A DNA stretch of 64,000 nucleotides, from the NCBI GenBank assembly GCA_029781975.1, contig JAKOVQ010000005.1, forward strand, positions 1 to 64,000, written 5' to 3'. Below, one piece after another: positions 52,138-60,857 of this stretch. How positions within the stretch are numbered: position 1 is the first letter of the stretch; every line of letters begins with the position of its first letter. The notes under the pieces were generated by a model. It was not told the DNA's origin, searched no databases, and saw only the letters and a list, made by a program, of their open reading frames with translations. A program made the position numbers and the translations under genes. This stretch comes from Acidobacteriota bacterium (GTDB lineage Bacteria > Acidobacteriota > Thermoanaerobaculia > UBA5066).

Positions 52138-54404
52138 CACATCATGTTCCCCACGCCCGGCGTGTACGCGGCCGAGACGACGGAGGACGTCATGACCGTG
52201 GTCGCCATGAGGACCCCGGCGCAGGTGACCATCGCGGCGTTGAGGGTGATGGCGGTGGCGTTGACGGCGACCGCGCCCCCGGCGCTGATAGAGACCGCGG
52301 CCCCCGCCTGGATGGTGGCCGCCCCGGCGACGGAGATCGAGGCCGCCCCGGCGACGTTGATGCTGACGGCGCCCCCCGCGGAGACGCTCATCGCCGCCCC
52401 GGTCGTGATGCTGATCGCCCCGCCCGACTGGAGGGTCGTGACCCCGCCGGCCGTCACCTGGATGGCCCCGGTGCTCTGGATGGTCAGCGTCCCGCCGACG
52501 TTCATCGTCTCGCTGGCGGCGATGGTGATGGTCTCGCTCGCGCCGACGGTCTTCGTCCGGCTGCTGCCGACGGTGAGGCTCTGCTGCTGGCCGACGGTCT
52601 TCGTGTCGTTGTTGGTGACGGTGACGGTCTGGTCGTGCATCACCGTCTCCGTCCGGTCGTGCTTGATCGTGATCGTCTCGTCGTTGTCGACGGTCTCGGT
52701 CCGGTCGTGCTTGACGTGGACCGTCTCGTCGTGGTCGATCGTCTTCGTCCGGTCGTTCCCCACCCAGTGGCTCTCGTCGTGCTCGACCTCGATGTCCTGG
52801 TCCTTCTGGGCGTGGATGAAGAGCTGCTCGGACCCCTTCTTGTCCTCGAGGCGGATCTCGTTGAAGTCTTCCGTCCCGCCGCCCAAAGAGCTCCGGGACT
52901 TGATCCCGCTCTGGGTCTTGTTGTCGGGGAGGGTGTAGGGCGGCATCTGGTCCGCGTTGTAGACGCTCCCGACGATGATCGGCTGGTCCGGGTCCCCTTC
53001 GAGGAAGTCGACCACCACCTCCTGGCCGATCCGCGGGATGTGGATCGCCCCCCACTGCCTCCCGGCCCAGAAGGTCGCCACGCGGACCCAGCAGGAGCTG
53101 CTCGAGTCGTTCTTCCCCTCCCGGTCCCAGTGGAACTGCACCTTCACCCGGCTGTACTTGTCCGTGAAGATCTCCTCGCCCGACGGGCCCACCACCACCG
53201 CCGTCTGGCACCCCAGCACCGTCGGCCTCGGGGTCACCCGCTGCGGCCGGAACGCCAGCCCTGAGGGGACGCAGGTGAACCCGTTCTGGTAGATCACCCC
53301 TTCGCCCTCGTTCGTCCGGTAGTCGTGGGCGAACCGCGCCGCGTGCGTCACGCTCGTCAGGACGTACTCCCCGTCCCCTCCGGCGAAGTGCCGCTTCAGC
53401 TTGAACTTGAACCCCGACATCAGGTGCTTGACGTTGCTCGCCCCGCGGATCGTCACCGCCTCCGACGCCGCCTGGTCCATCCGGACGTCCGCCGTTCGCA
53501 GGTTGTCCTGGAAGATCTTCTGAAGGTCGGACGCGCGGTCCCCTCCGCCGGGCGCGATCCCGTCGAAGCGCTGCGCGTACGCACCCGGCCAGTCGTACAG
53601 CTCCAGCTTGTCCACCCCCGGCAGCTTCAGCTTGTGGGTCTCCGACCCCGCGGTCACCGTCTCGTGGATGATCGACTCCGCCTCCAGGTGCCGGTGCGGC
53701 AGCTCGAAGCAGTGGTCCCAGAGGGTCACCTTCCCCGACCGGATCTCCTGCTCCTTCTCCCACAGCAGGATCCGGTTGTCGTCCCGGTACCCCCCCTCCA
53801 GCTCCTCGTACGTGAACGTGCTCTCCCCAGGCACCATCTCGTGCGACGACGGCGTGTTCGCCACCACCATCTGGTGGCTCCCGTCCGAGTGCTTGAAGAA
53901 GTAGTAGATCCCCTCCTCCTCCATCAGCCGCGACCCGAACGCGAAGTCGCTCTCCCGGTACTGCACGCAGTAGTCCCGGGGCTCGAACGTCCCCTGGAGC
54001 TCCCACGTCACGTCGTACCCCTTGAACACCTCCTTCAGGATGTCCGGCACGTTCTTCTGCTGGAAGATCCGGCTCTGCGTCTTCCGCGTCATCAGCCAGA
54101 CCTTCGGCACCAGCTCCGCCCGGTACCGCGTGAACACCTGGTCCCGTCCCGACTGCGCGAACTTCACGCAGATTCCGTTCAGGTGGTGATAGCCCCCGTC
54201 CGGGAGCTTCAGCTCCACCGTCACCCCCTGGCCGAGGATCTTGGAGAAGTCGATCTTCTCCTTGTTCTCCGCCAGCATCTCCACCTGGTAGCTGAAGAGG
54301 CTCGAAAGGGAGTCCGTCCCGTTGAACCCCGCCAGCAGGAGGACGTCCTCCCCCAGCGGAGTCTTCACCTTCCCGATCCGCTGGTCCTGCTTGTATTCCC
54401 CCAC
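52137..54404 (-). CDS. vgrG: Type VI secretion spike protein VgrG (copy 2), long repetitive spike
   Basis: 755 aa. Its gp27/gp5 head is almost identical to copy 1 up to the MPPY segment (about residue 490). The C-terminal 200 residues differ: short repeats rich in KHDRTETV/DHDETV-type units, then an Ala/Gly/Ser/Thr beta-helix (VSAGGAVSINVAGAASISVAG), ending GVGNMM. GTG 54402-54404 follows a GGGGGG-rich site and matches the start of copy 1. No PAAR protein or classic effector follows; the HEAT-repeat gene overlaps its stop. Confidence 0.92.
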   Translation of the reverse strand: MGEYKQDQRIGKVKTPLGEDVLLLAGFNGTDSLSSLFSYQVEMLAENKEKIDFSKILGQGVTVELKLPDGGYHHLNGICVKFAQSGRDQVFTRYRAELVPKVWLMTRKTQSRIFQQKNVPDILKEVFKGYDVTWELQGTFEPRDYCVQYRESDFAFGSRLMEEEGIYYFFKHSDGSHQMVVANTPSSHEMVPGESTFTYEELEGGYRDDNRILLWEKEQEIRSGKVTLWDHCFELPHRHLEAESIIHETVTAGSETHKLKLPGVDKLELYDWPGAYAQRFDGIAPGGGDRASDLQKIFQDNLRTADVRMDQAASEAVTIRGASNVKHLMSGFKFKLKRHFAGGDGEYVLTSVTHAARFAHDYRTNEGEGVIYQNGFTCVPSGLAFRPQRVTPRPTVLGCQTAVVVGPSGEEIFTDKYSRVKVQFHWDREGKNDSSSSCWVRVATFWAGRQWGAIHIPRIGQEVVVDFLEGDPDQPIIVGSVYNADQMPPYTLPDNKTQSGIKSRSSLGGGTEDFNEIRLEDKKGSEQLFIHAQKDQDIEVEHDESHWVGNDRTKTIDHDETVHVKHDRTETVDNDETITIKHDRTETVMHDQTVTVTNNDTKTVGQQQSLTVGSSRTKTVGASETITIAASETMNVGGTLTIQSTGAIQVTAGGVTTLQSGGAISITTGAAMSVSAGGAVSINVAGAASISVAGAATIQAGAAVSISAGGAVAVNATAITLNAAMVTCAGVLMATTVMTSSVVSAAYTPGVGNMM
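52936..54404 (-). repeat. Direct repeat copy 2 (vgrG head)
   Basis: Partner of 49510-50978 at a fixed 3426-base offset. Recent duplication or gene conversion explains the near identity. The repeat stops sharply where the spike domain begins. Confidence 0.88.
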
Positions 54405-54456
54405 AAGGGCCCCCCTTCGTCGGGCGCTCGTCCGACCGAACACTGATTCTCAATCC

Positions 54457-54485
54457 AATATAGGAGCGGGCCGCGGCAGCGTCAA
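54457..54485 (-). promoter_or_regulatory. Promoter of the vgrG2-HEAT unit
   Basis: Minus strand TTGACG (54480-54485), 17-nt spacer, TATATT (54457-54462), giving a leader of about 45 nt before the GTG of vgrG2. Confidence 0.82.
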
Positions 54486-54634
54486 AGCGGGGCGGCAGGA
54501 CCGGTGTCCCGCGTCACTCAGCGGCCCCCCGGCCGGGCGGCATCGGGGGGAGGGGGGCGCGTCCTGCGGGACCCGGTGGCGGGTCGGCGCGGCGGAGCCC
54601 TCCCGTCGCGGCGACGTTCCCGGGGATGAGAGCG

Positions 54635-54660
54635 AAAAGCCGGGGCCCGTGGGCCCCGGC
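54635..54660 (-). terminator. Intrinsic terminator after tssH (clpV)
   Basis: Minus strand: perfect 10-bp stem GCCGGGGCCC/GGGCCCCGGC with a 2-nt loop followed by TTTTCGC. It lies 27 nt past the tssH stop and ends the tssA-tssH transcript before the vgrG2 promoter. Confidence 0.78.
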
Positions 54661-54686
54661 CTCGCTCGTCCCGAAGGGCGGTCGCG

Positions 54687-57338
54687 TCAGGCGATGTCGT
54701 ACTTGAAGGCGCCCCCCTCGGCCACGGAGACCTGGACCCTCGAGATCGAGGCTCCCTCGGCCATCCGGGAGAGGAACTCGCCGGAGAGGTCGGGGAGGAC
54801 GGTCCGCGTCAGGATGTGGTCGACGTTCCGGGCCCCGCTCTCCACCTCCTTGCAGCGGCTCGCGATCTCGTTCACGACGGCCTCGTCGTATCCGAAGGTC
54901 GCGCCGTGGTTCTCCATGATCCGCTTCCCGATCCGGCCGAGCTGAAGCTTGATGATCAGCTTCATGACGGACTCGGAGATCGGGTAGTACGGGACGATCG
55001 ACATGCGGCCGAGGAAGGCCGGCTTGAAGACCTTGTCGAGGCCCGGCTTGATCGTCTCGACGATCTTCTCCGGCGTCGGCGCCGTCTCCGGGTCGGCGCA
55101 CATCTTCATCATCGCGTCCGACTCGGCGTTCGTCGTCAGCAGGATTACGCAGTTCTTGAAGTCGATCTCCCGCCCCTCGCCGTCCTCCATCTGGCCCTTG
55201 TCGAAGACCTGGTAGAACAGCTCGAGGACGTCCGGGTGCGCCTTCTCGACCTCGTCGAGGAGGACGACGGAGTAGGGCTTGCGCCGGACCGCCTCGGTCA
55301 GGACGCCTCCCTCCCCGTAGCCGACGTACCCCGGAGGGGACCCCTTCAGGGACGAGACCGTGTGGGCCTCCTGGAACTCGGACATGTTGATCGTCACCAT
55401 GTTCCGCTCGCCGCCGTAGAGCGTCTCCGCGAGCGCGATGGCGGTCTCGGTCTTCCCGACGCCCGACGTCCCGACGAACATGAAGACGGCGATCGGCTTG
55501 CGCGGGTCGGTGAGGCCGGCGCGCGACGTCTGGATCTTCTGCGCGATCGCCGCGAGGGCGTGGTCCTGGCCGACCACGCGCTCGCCGAGGAGCTTCGCGA
55601 GGTTCCGGACCGTCTCGATCTCGTCGGCCTGCATCTTCCCGACCGGGATGCCGGTCCAGCCCGCGATGACCTCCGCCACCGCCTGGGCGTTGACGTCGGC
55701 CTGCATCATCGGCGTGTCGCCCTGCACGGCCTTCAGCTCGGCCTTCAGCGCGTCGAGCTCCTTCCGCAGCGGCTCGAGGTCCGCCTCGGTCCCGCTGCCG
55801 ACGGCCGCCTCCAGCTTGCCGCGGGTCTCCTTGATCTTGTTGACGAGCTCGATCTCCTTCTTGCACTGCTCGTCGAGGACGGCGAGCCGGGCCTCGGTCT
55901 CGGCCTTGGCCGCCTTCGCCTTCTCGATCCGCTCGCCGTGGGCCGCGCCGGCCGCGGCCTCGCGCTCGAGGGCGTCGATCTCGGCGGTCAGCTGGTCGAT
56001 CCGGCGCCGGCAGTCCTCGATGGGCGCGGGCGTGGCGGCCTGGCTGATGTTGACCTTGGCGCACGCCGTGTCGAGGACGGACACGCACTTGTCGGGCAGC
56101 TGGCGGCCCGAGATGTAGCGGTGGGAGAGCTTCACGGACGACTCGACGGCCTCGTCGAGGATCCGGAGGCCCCCGTGGTGCTTCTCGAGGTTCTTCGCGA
56201 GAGCCCGCATCATGACGATGGCGGTCTCCTCCGACGGCTCCTCGACCTTCACCACCTGGAACCGGCGCGCGAGCGCGGCGTCCTTCTCGAAGTACTTCTT
56301 GTACTCGGCCCACGTCGTCGCGGCGATCGTCCGGAGCTCGCCGCGCGCGAGCGCGGGCTTCAGGAGGTTCGCCGCGTCGTTCTGCCCCGCGGAGCCCCCC
56401 GCGCCGATCATCGTGTGCGCCTCGTCGATGAAGATGATGATCGGCGTCGGCGAGGACTTGACCTCGTCGATGACCTGCTTGAGGCGGTTCTCGAACTCGC
56501 CCTTGATCCCGGCGCCGGCCTGGAGGAGCCCGAGGTCGAGCGTCCTCACCGTGACGTTCTTGAGGGGCCCCGGGACGTCCCCCTGGACGATCCGCTGCGC
56601 GAAGCCCTCGACCACGGCCGTCTTCCCGACGCCCGCCTCTCCGGTGAGGATCGGGTTGTTCTGCCGGCGGCGGGTCAGGATGTCGATGACCTGGCGGATC
56701 TCGAAGTCGCGGCCGAGGATCGGGTCGATCTTCCCGGCGCGAGCCTTGGCGGTCAGGTCCTCCGTGTACTGGTCGAGGGCCTTCGTCTTCCCGGGGACTC
56801 CCGCAGCGGCCTCGGCGCCGCCACCGGCCTCCCCCGGCGCGGCCAGGGCGGTCGCCTCGCGGTCCTCGGCGGTCCCCTTGCAGATGTCGACCAGCTCCTT
56901 CTGGAGCTTCTCGACGGAGATCCCCGCCAGGTCGCGCGAGATCTCCCGGGCGATCCGCGCGAGGTCCTCGTTGGCGAGGAGGGCGAGGACGAGGTGCCCC
57001 GACCGGACCCGGCCCGCCTGGAACTCGATCGAGGCGAGGAGCCACGCCGACTCGATCCAGCGCGGGAGCTTCGGCGACAGCGCCGGCGTCCGGGCGTTCC
57101 CGGTCTTGAGCTTGTCGAGCGAGCGGGTCACGTCCTTCGCGAACCGCGCCCCGTCGATCTCGAACTGCTTCAGGATCCGCCTGAGGTCGCTGTCCGACGC
57201 CTCGAGCAGCTTCAGGAGGACGTGCTCGACCTCGACGTCGTAGTTCGTCCGCGACAGGCAGAGGCCGGCGGCGCCTTCCAGCGCGCTGCGGCAGGTGTCG
57301 TTCAGTCGGCCGATCAGGGCTTTCAGGTTCACGCTCAT
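54687..57338 (-). CDS. tssH: Type VI secretion ATPase TssH (ClpV)
   Basis: 883 aa. AAA+ unfoldase that disassembles contracted TssB-TssC sheaths. N-terminal Clp repeat domain (LKALIGRLNDTCRSALEGAAGLC), first AAA module with Walker A GEAGVGKTAVVEG (about residue 235) and IIIFIDEAHTMIGAG, a coiled middle domain (RRIDQLTAEIDALEREAAAG), and second AAA module with GTSGVGKTETAIALAE and VVLLDEVEKAHPDV. The N-domain is of ClpV type rather than ClpB. Last gene of the core operon, 43 nt after tssG. Confidence 0.96.
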   Translation of the reverse strand: MSVNLKALIGRLNDTCRSALEGAAGLCLSRTNYDVEVEHVLLKLLEASDSDLRRILKQFEIDGARFAKDVTRSLDKLKTGNARTPALSPKLPRWIESAWLLASIEFQAGRVRSGHLVLALLANEDLARIAREISRDLAGISVEKLQKELVDICKGTAEDREATALAAPGEAGGGAEAAAGVPGKTKALDQYTEDLTAKARAGKIDPILGRDFEIRQVIDILTRRRQNNPILTGEAGVGKTAVVEGFAQRIVQGDVPGPLKNVTVRTLDLGLLQAGAGIKGEFENRLKQVIDEVKSSPTPIIIFIDEAHTMIGAGGSAGQNDAANLLKPALARGELRTIAATTWAEYKKYFEKDAALARRFQVVKVEEPSEETAIVMMRALAKNLEKHHGGLRILDEAVESSVKLSHRYISGRQLPDKCVSVLDTACAKVNISQAATPAPIEDCRRRIDQLTAEIDALEREAAAGAAHGERIEKAKAAKAETEARLAVLDEQCKKEIELVNKIKETRGKLEAAVGSGTEADLEPLRKELDALKAELKAVQGDTPMMQADVNAQAVAEVIAGWTGIPVGKMQADEIETVRNLAKLLGERVVGQDHALAAIAQKIQTSRAGLTDPRKPIAVFMFVGTSGVGKTETAIALAETLYGGERNMVTINMSEFQEAHTVSSLKGSPPGYVGYGEGGVLTEAVRRKPYSVVLLDEVEKAHPDVLELFYQVFDKGQMEDGEGREIDFKNCVILLTTNAESDAMMKMCADPETAPTPEKIVETIKPGLDKVFKPAFLGRMSIVPYYPISESVMKLIIKLQLGRIGKRIMENHGATFGYDEAVVNEIASRCKEVESGARNVDHILTRTVLPDLSGEFLSRMAEGASISRVQVSVAEGGAFKYDIA

Positions 57339-57381
57339 CGTCTCTCCCTCCGGCGGGACGCCGCTCTCTCGGGGTACTTTC

Positions 57382-58383
57382 TCAATTATTCACCGGGAGC
57401 ACCACGTCGGACACGTCGTCGTCCGGCGGGTGCGACGTGACCCAGGTCGTCCAGCCGAGCATGGGGAGGAGGGGGGCGTCGCTGGCCAGGGAGACCGGCG
57501 GGACCTCCTCCTTCTTCAGGACGAGCTGGACGTCGAAGTCGAACTCGAGGCCGGCCATGTAGCGCGTCAGGTCGCAGGCCGGGACGAACGCGTCGCCGAC
57601 GGGCAGGAACGACAGGAACTGCCGGAGGGTCAGCGGGCCGAAGCGGACGCGGAACTTCGACTGGCTGACGAAGACGTTCGAGCCCGCCACCAGGTCGTGG
57701 CCGAGCGAGCTCCTCGTGGAGCCCAGCTGCGAGACGCTGTCGGCCTCCAGGGGGAACCACTGTCCCTGGAACTGGACGATCTCGGCCGGCGTCCCGAAGT
57801 AGTCCCTCAGGACGGCTCCGAGGGCCCAGGCCGAGTGGGGCTTCTGCGCGATGAGCCCCGCGTAGAGGAGGAGCGCCTGGTCCGGGACGGCGAGCCGGTC
57901 CTGGACCGCCGGGGTCCCCATGCCGATGACGTCGAAGGCGTATTCGGTGAAGGGGTCCTTGCCGGTCCGGTCGTAGCCGATGGCGAAGTGGTACTTCTCC
58001 CAGGCCCGGTAGAAGAGCGAGACGAGGCGGTGGAAGAAGAGGTCGAAGAAATCCCAGGCGGCGCGATCCTTGTGCTGGATCCGCTCCATCAGGAGCTCGG
58101 TGTACGGGAGCGGCAGGGCGCCCTGGGGCCCCGTCAGCGACATGAAGGCGACCGTCATCTCCGGCGGCCGCTCCTCCTCCTTCCCCGGCGGCGGCGGGGT
58201 GAGCGCGTGGACCTCGCTCGCGGGGAAGGAGAGCGACGGCCTAGACCGGAAGCGGACCACCTCCCGCGAGGGGTCGACGGCCTTGCCGACCGGCTCGCGC
58301 CCCCCTTCCGCCTGCCGCTCGAGGAGCCGGACGGCCTGGAAGAAGCCGAACCGGTAAGGCTCGGAGTAGAGGAGGTCCTTCAC
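57382..58383 (-). CDS. tssG: Type VI baseplate subunit TssG (ImpH/VasB)
   Basis: 333 aa. Baseplate wedge protein partnering two copies of TssF. Family-typical start KDLLYSEPYRFGFFQAVRLLE, then VRFRSRPSLSFPASEVHAL, MSLTGPQGALPLPYTELL, DFFDLFFHRLVSLFYRAWEKYHF and LTLRQFLSFLPVGDAF. GTG 58381-58383 overlaps the tssF stop (GTGA), the usual translational coupling of F and G. Confidence 0.95.
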   Translation of the reverse strand: MKDLLYSEPYRFGFFQAVRLLERQAEGGREPVGKAVDPSREVVRFRSRPSLSFPASEVHALTPPPPGKEEERPPEMTVAFMSLTGPQGALPLPYTELLMERIQHKDRAAWDFFDLFFHRLVSLFYRAWEKYHFAIGYDRTGKDPFTEYAFDVIGMGTPAVQDRLAVPDQALLLYAGLIAQKPHSAWALGAVLRDYFGTPAEIVQFQGQWFPLEADSVSQLGSTRSSLGHDLVAGSNVFVSQSKFRVRFGPLTLRQFLSFLPVGDAFVPACDLTRYMAGLEFDFDVQLVLKKEEVPPVSLASDAPLLPMLGWTTWVTSHPPDDDVSDVVLPVNN

Positions 58384-60236
58384 AGGATGATCTGCTCCCC
58401 CGCCCGGGGCGGCCACCGCCGGACGATCCCCTCCCGCTGCTTCGAGCGGACGACGAGCTGGCTGAACGAGTTGACCGAGGCGTAGAGCCCCAGGAACCGC
58501 TCCAGGACCTGGGCGAAGAGGAAGAAGCCCGTCCCGATGAACTGGTTCTCGTCGAAGTCGACGGTGACCTCGAGCCCGCGGACGAAGCTCGCCTGCAGGA
58601 CGCCGATCGAGCGGAGGATCCGGCGGGCGGCGACGTTGGCGACGCCCGAGATCTGCTGCCGGTTCACGGTGGAGTCGGCGAAGTCGTAGAGGCGGAGGAT
58701 CTCCCGGAGCGCCTCCGGCCCCTCCGCGGGAGACCGCTCGACGAGGGAGAGGAGGTTCAGGGTGAGGTGCGAGATGAGCCGCCACTGCAGCCCGCGGCGG
58801 AGCGGGAGCCGGAGGGACGGCGTCGCCTTCCTCAGGCACCGGATCCCGGTGAAGACCCCCGCCCCCTCGAGCTGGAAGTCGCTCTCGGACCCTTCGAACG
58901 GGAGGCGGGCGGGGAGGTCGCGGTTGGTGCAGAGGGTCTCGACGGTGAGCGTGTCGGCGTCCGGCTGGTAGGCCCGGAAGCCGAGGTCGACGAGGGAGAG
59001 GTAGACGTCGGTCCCCTCGTCCTCCTCCCTCTGGGACGGCCGCCGGCTCATGTACCAGAAGCCCGCGCTCTGCGTCCGGTCCGTCCCGTGCCGGAAGGAG
59101 TAGAACGGCTCGTACGAGGTGACCTTGTCCGACCCGCGCGTCGCGCTCGTCACCGACTCGATCGCGTAGACCTCCGTGACGTCCTGCCTGCGGATGTCGG
59201 GGACGACGCGGTACTCGGGCTGCAGGTAGGTGAGCCGGATCGGCTCGGCCACCTGCCGGAAGAGGTTCACCACCGGCGTGCAGTGGAGCCGGAACGTCTT
59301 CTCGGTGACGCTCCGCTCCAGCGCGAACTCCTTGTCGAAGTAGAAGAGGACCTCGACCGTGTCGTTGAACTCGACGCGGCCGGTCTGCTCGAGCCCGTCG
59401 ACGTCGAAGAAGAAGTACTTCTCGGGGAAGGCGAAGTACTCCTGCAGCAGGCGGTACCCGAGGAACGACCGGTCGGTGTAGGGGAGCATCCCCTCGTCGC
59501 GCTCGAAGCCGACGGGGCGGACGGCGGAGACCGGGAGGGTCACCGGCGACGGGACGTCCCGGGGTCCTCCCGGCCTCAGGTCGACCGACACGAGGTGGTT
59601 GTGGAGCTGCTCGTGGAGCGCGTGGATGACCTTCGCCTCGCCCTGCAGGTAGAAGCGGAGCGACCGCAGCGGCCGCTCCTCGCTTTCGGAGATCTTCTCC
59701 TTGAGCTGGGAGAGCGGGGTGCCGCCGAAGGTCCTGAGCTCGAGGCGCAGCACCGTCCGGACCCCCTCCTCCGGGCCGACCCCGGGCATCGGGAGCTCGA
59801 AGCGGGCCGAGCGGACCTCGATCGGCCAGAGGTGGACCGGGTACGCCGTCCGGAAGCGGCACGCCGTCCCCCCCACCGAGCGGGAGTAGAGCATCGACCC
59901 GCGCGGGACCTTCTGTCCGGTCTGGAGGTTCACCTGCTGCGGGTCGAGGACGAACTGGACGATCGACATCGCCGGGACCGGGGCCAGGAAGTTCGGGTAG
60001 AGGACGTTGAGGAACGCCTCCGTGATCTCGGGGAACTCGTCGTCGACCTTCAGGTGGACCCGGCTCGCGAGGAACGCGAAGGCCTCGATCAGCCTCTCGA
60101 CGTGGGGGTCGTCGCACTTGTCGGGCTCGAGGACGAGCCGGGCGGCGATCTTCGGGTAGCGCTGGGCGAACTCGGCGCCCAGCTGCCTCAGGAAGCTCAG
60201 CTCGCGCTCGTAGTAGCCGAGGAGCTCGTCGCGCAT
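58380..60236 (-). CDS. tssF: Type VI baseplate subunit TssF (ImpG/VasA)
   Basis: 618 aa. MRDELLGYYERELSFLRQLGAEFAQRYPKIAARL is the diagnostic N-terminus, followed by DPHVERLIEAFAFLASRVHLKVDDEFPEITEAFLNVLYP and LPYTDRSFLGYRLLQEYFAFPEKYFFF. The ATG at 60234-60236 overlaps the tssE stop (TAATG). Normal length. Confidence 0.96.
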   Translation of the reverse strand: MRDELLGYYERELSFLRQLGAEFAQRYPKIAARLVLEPDKCDDPHVERLIEAFAFLASRVHLKVDDEFPEITEAFLNVLYPNFLAPVPAMSIVQFVLDPQQVNLQTGQKVPRGSMLYSRSVGGTACRFRTAYPVHLWPIEVRSARFELPMPGVGPEEGVRTVLRLELRTFGGTPLSQLKEKISESEERPLRSLRFYLQGEAKVIHALHEQLHNHLVSVDLRPGGPRDVPSPVTLPVSAVRPVGFERDEGMLPYTDRSFLGYRLLQEYFAFPEKYFFFDVDGLEQTGRVEFNDTVEVLFYFDKEFALERSVTEKTFRLHCTPVVNLFRQVAEPIRLTYLQPEYRVVPDIRRQDVTEVYAIESVTSATRGSDKVTSYEPFYSFRHGTDRTQSAGFWYMSRRPSQREEDEGTDVYLSLVDLGFRAYQPDADTLTVETLCTNRDLPARLPFEGSESDFQLEGAGVFTGIRCLRKATPSLRLPLRRGLQWRLISHLTLNLLSLVERSPAEGPEALREILRLYDFADSTVNRQQISGVANVAARRILRSIGVLQASFVRGLEVTVDFDENQFIGTGFFLFAQVLERFLGLYASVNSFSQLVVRSKQREGIVRRWPPRAGEQIIL

Positions 60237-60721
60237 TACTCCCCCTTGACCTCGAACTCGCCGCTCCCGACCTCCAGGAGGGTGTCGAAGACGACGGGCT
60301 CGGGGGCCGGGTCGACCTTGAGGCGCCCGTCGATCCGGAACCGGACCGCCCGCTCCGACCCGCTGTCCGCCGCGTCGAAGACGACGACGACGCCCTCGAG
60401 CCTGGGCTCGAAGTCCTCCACGGCCTTCTCGATGGCGCGCCGGAGCCGCTGCTGGTCGGAGGGGTTGCGGGCGGCGAGGTTCGTGAAGTCGGGGAGGCCG
60501 TAGGCCGCCACCGACGACTGGACCTCCTTCAGCTCCGCGGACAGCTCGGGGTTCTGCCGCGTGTTGAGGAGCCACTCCAGGTCGCGCCGGACAGCCTGCT
60601 TGAGGATCCGGAGGTTCTTGGACCGGGAGGCGGCCGCTTCCCGCGACATCTCGGGCTCGTAGTCGATCAGCCTGTCGAGGACCGACAGCTGGACGCGAAC
60701 CTCGTTGTCGTGACGGCCCAT
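60236..60721 (-). CDS. tssE: Type VI baseplate subunit TssE (gp25-like)
   Basis: 161 aa. Lysozyme-like gp25 fold that forms the hub between baseplate and sheath. LSVLDRLIDYEP at the N-terminus, LKQAVRRDLEWLLNTR and YGLPDFTNLAARNPSDQQRLRRAIEKAVEDFEPRL are family signatures (the EFEPRL-type motif appears as DFEPRL). It lies 136 nt after tssC, separated by a strong hairpin. Confidence 0.94.
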   Translation of the reverse strand: MGRHDNEVRVQLSVLDRLIDYEPEMSREAAASRSKNLRILKQAVRRDLEWLLNTRQNPELSAELKEVQSSVAAYGLPDFTNLAARNPSDQQRLRRAIEKAVEDFEPRLEGVVVVFDAADSGSERAVRFRIDGRLKVDPAPEPVVFDTLLEVGSGEFEVKGE

Positions 60722-60794
60722 GGCTCCTCCGCGCGGGCCGCGGAAACCGGCGGCGCGGCTGACGCGGCCGTTTCCCCGAGCACCGAGGACGATG

Positions 60795-60826
60795 CGGGCG
60801 GGCGGGGCGAAGGCCCCGCCCGCCCG
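60795..60826 (-). other. 14-bp GC hairpin with CTTC tetraloop between tssC and tssE
   Basis: Perfect 14-bp inverted repeat CGGGCGGGCGGGGC/GCCCCGCCCGCCCG around a 4-nt loop (CTTC on the minus strand). No T-tract follows, so it looks like an mRNA stability or processing element that would raise TssB/TssC levels over the baseplate genes, as sheath subunits are needed in excess. Confidence 0.75.
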
Positions 60827-60857
60827 GGTGGTTCAGTCTGTCAGGACCGGGGCATCC

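Noticed and set aside
51085..54453. Single 1122-codon frame joining the HEAT gene with upstream vgrG2 sequence
   Set aside because: The upstream part is the wrong frame of vgrG2. The HEAT gene starts at the ATG at 52137.
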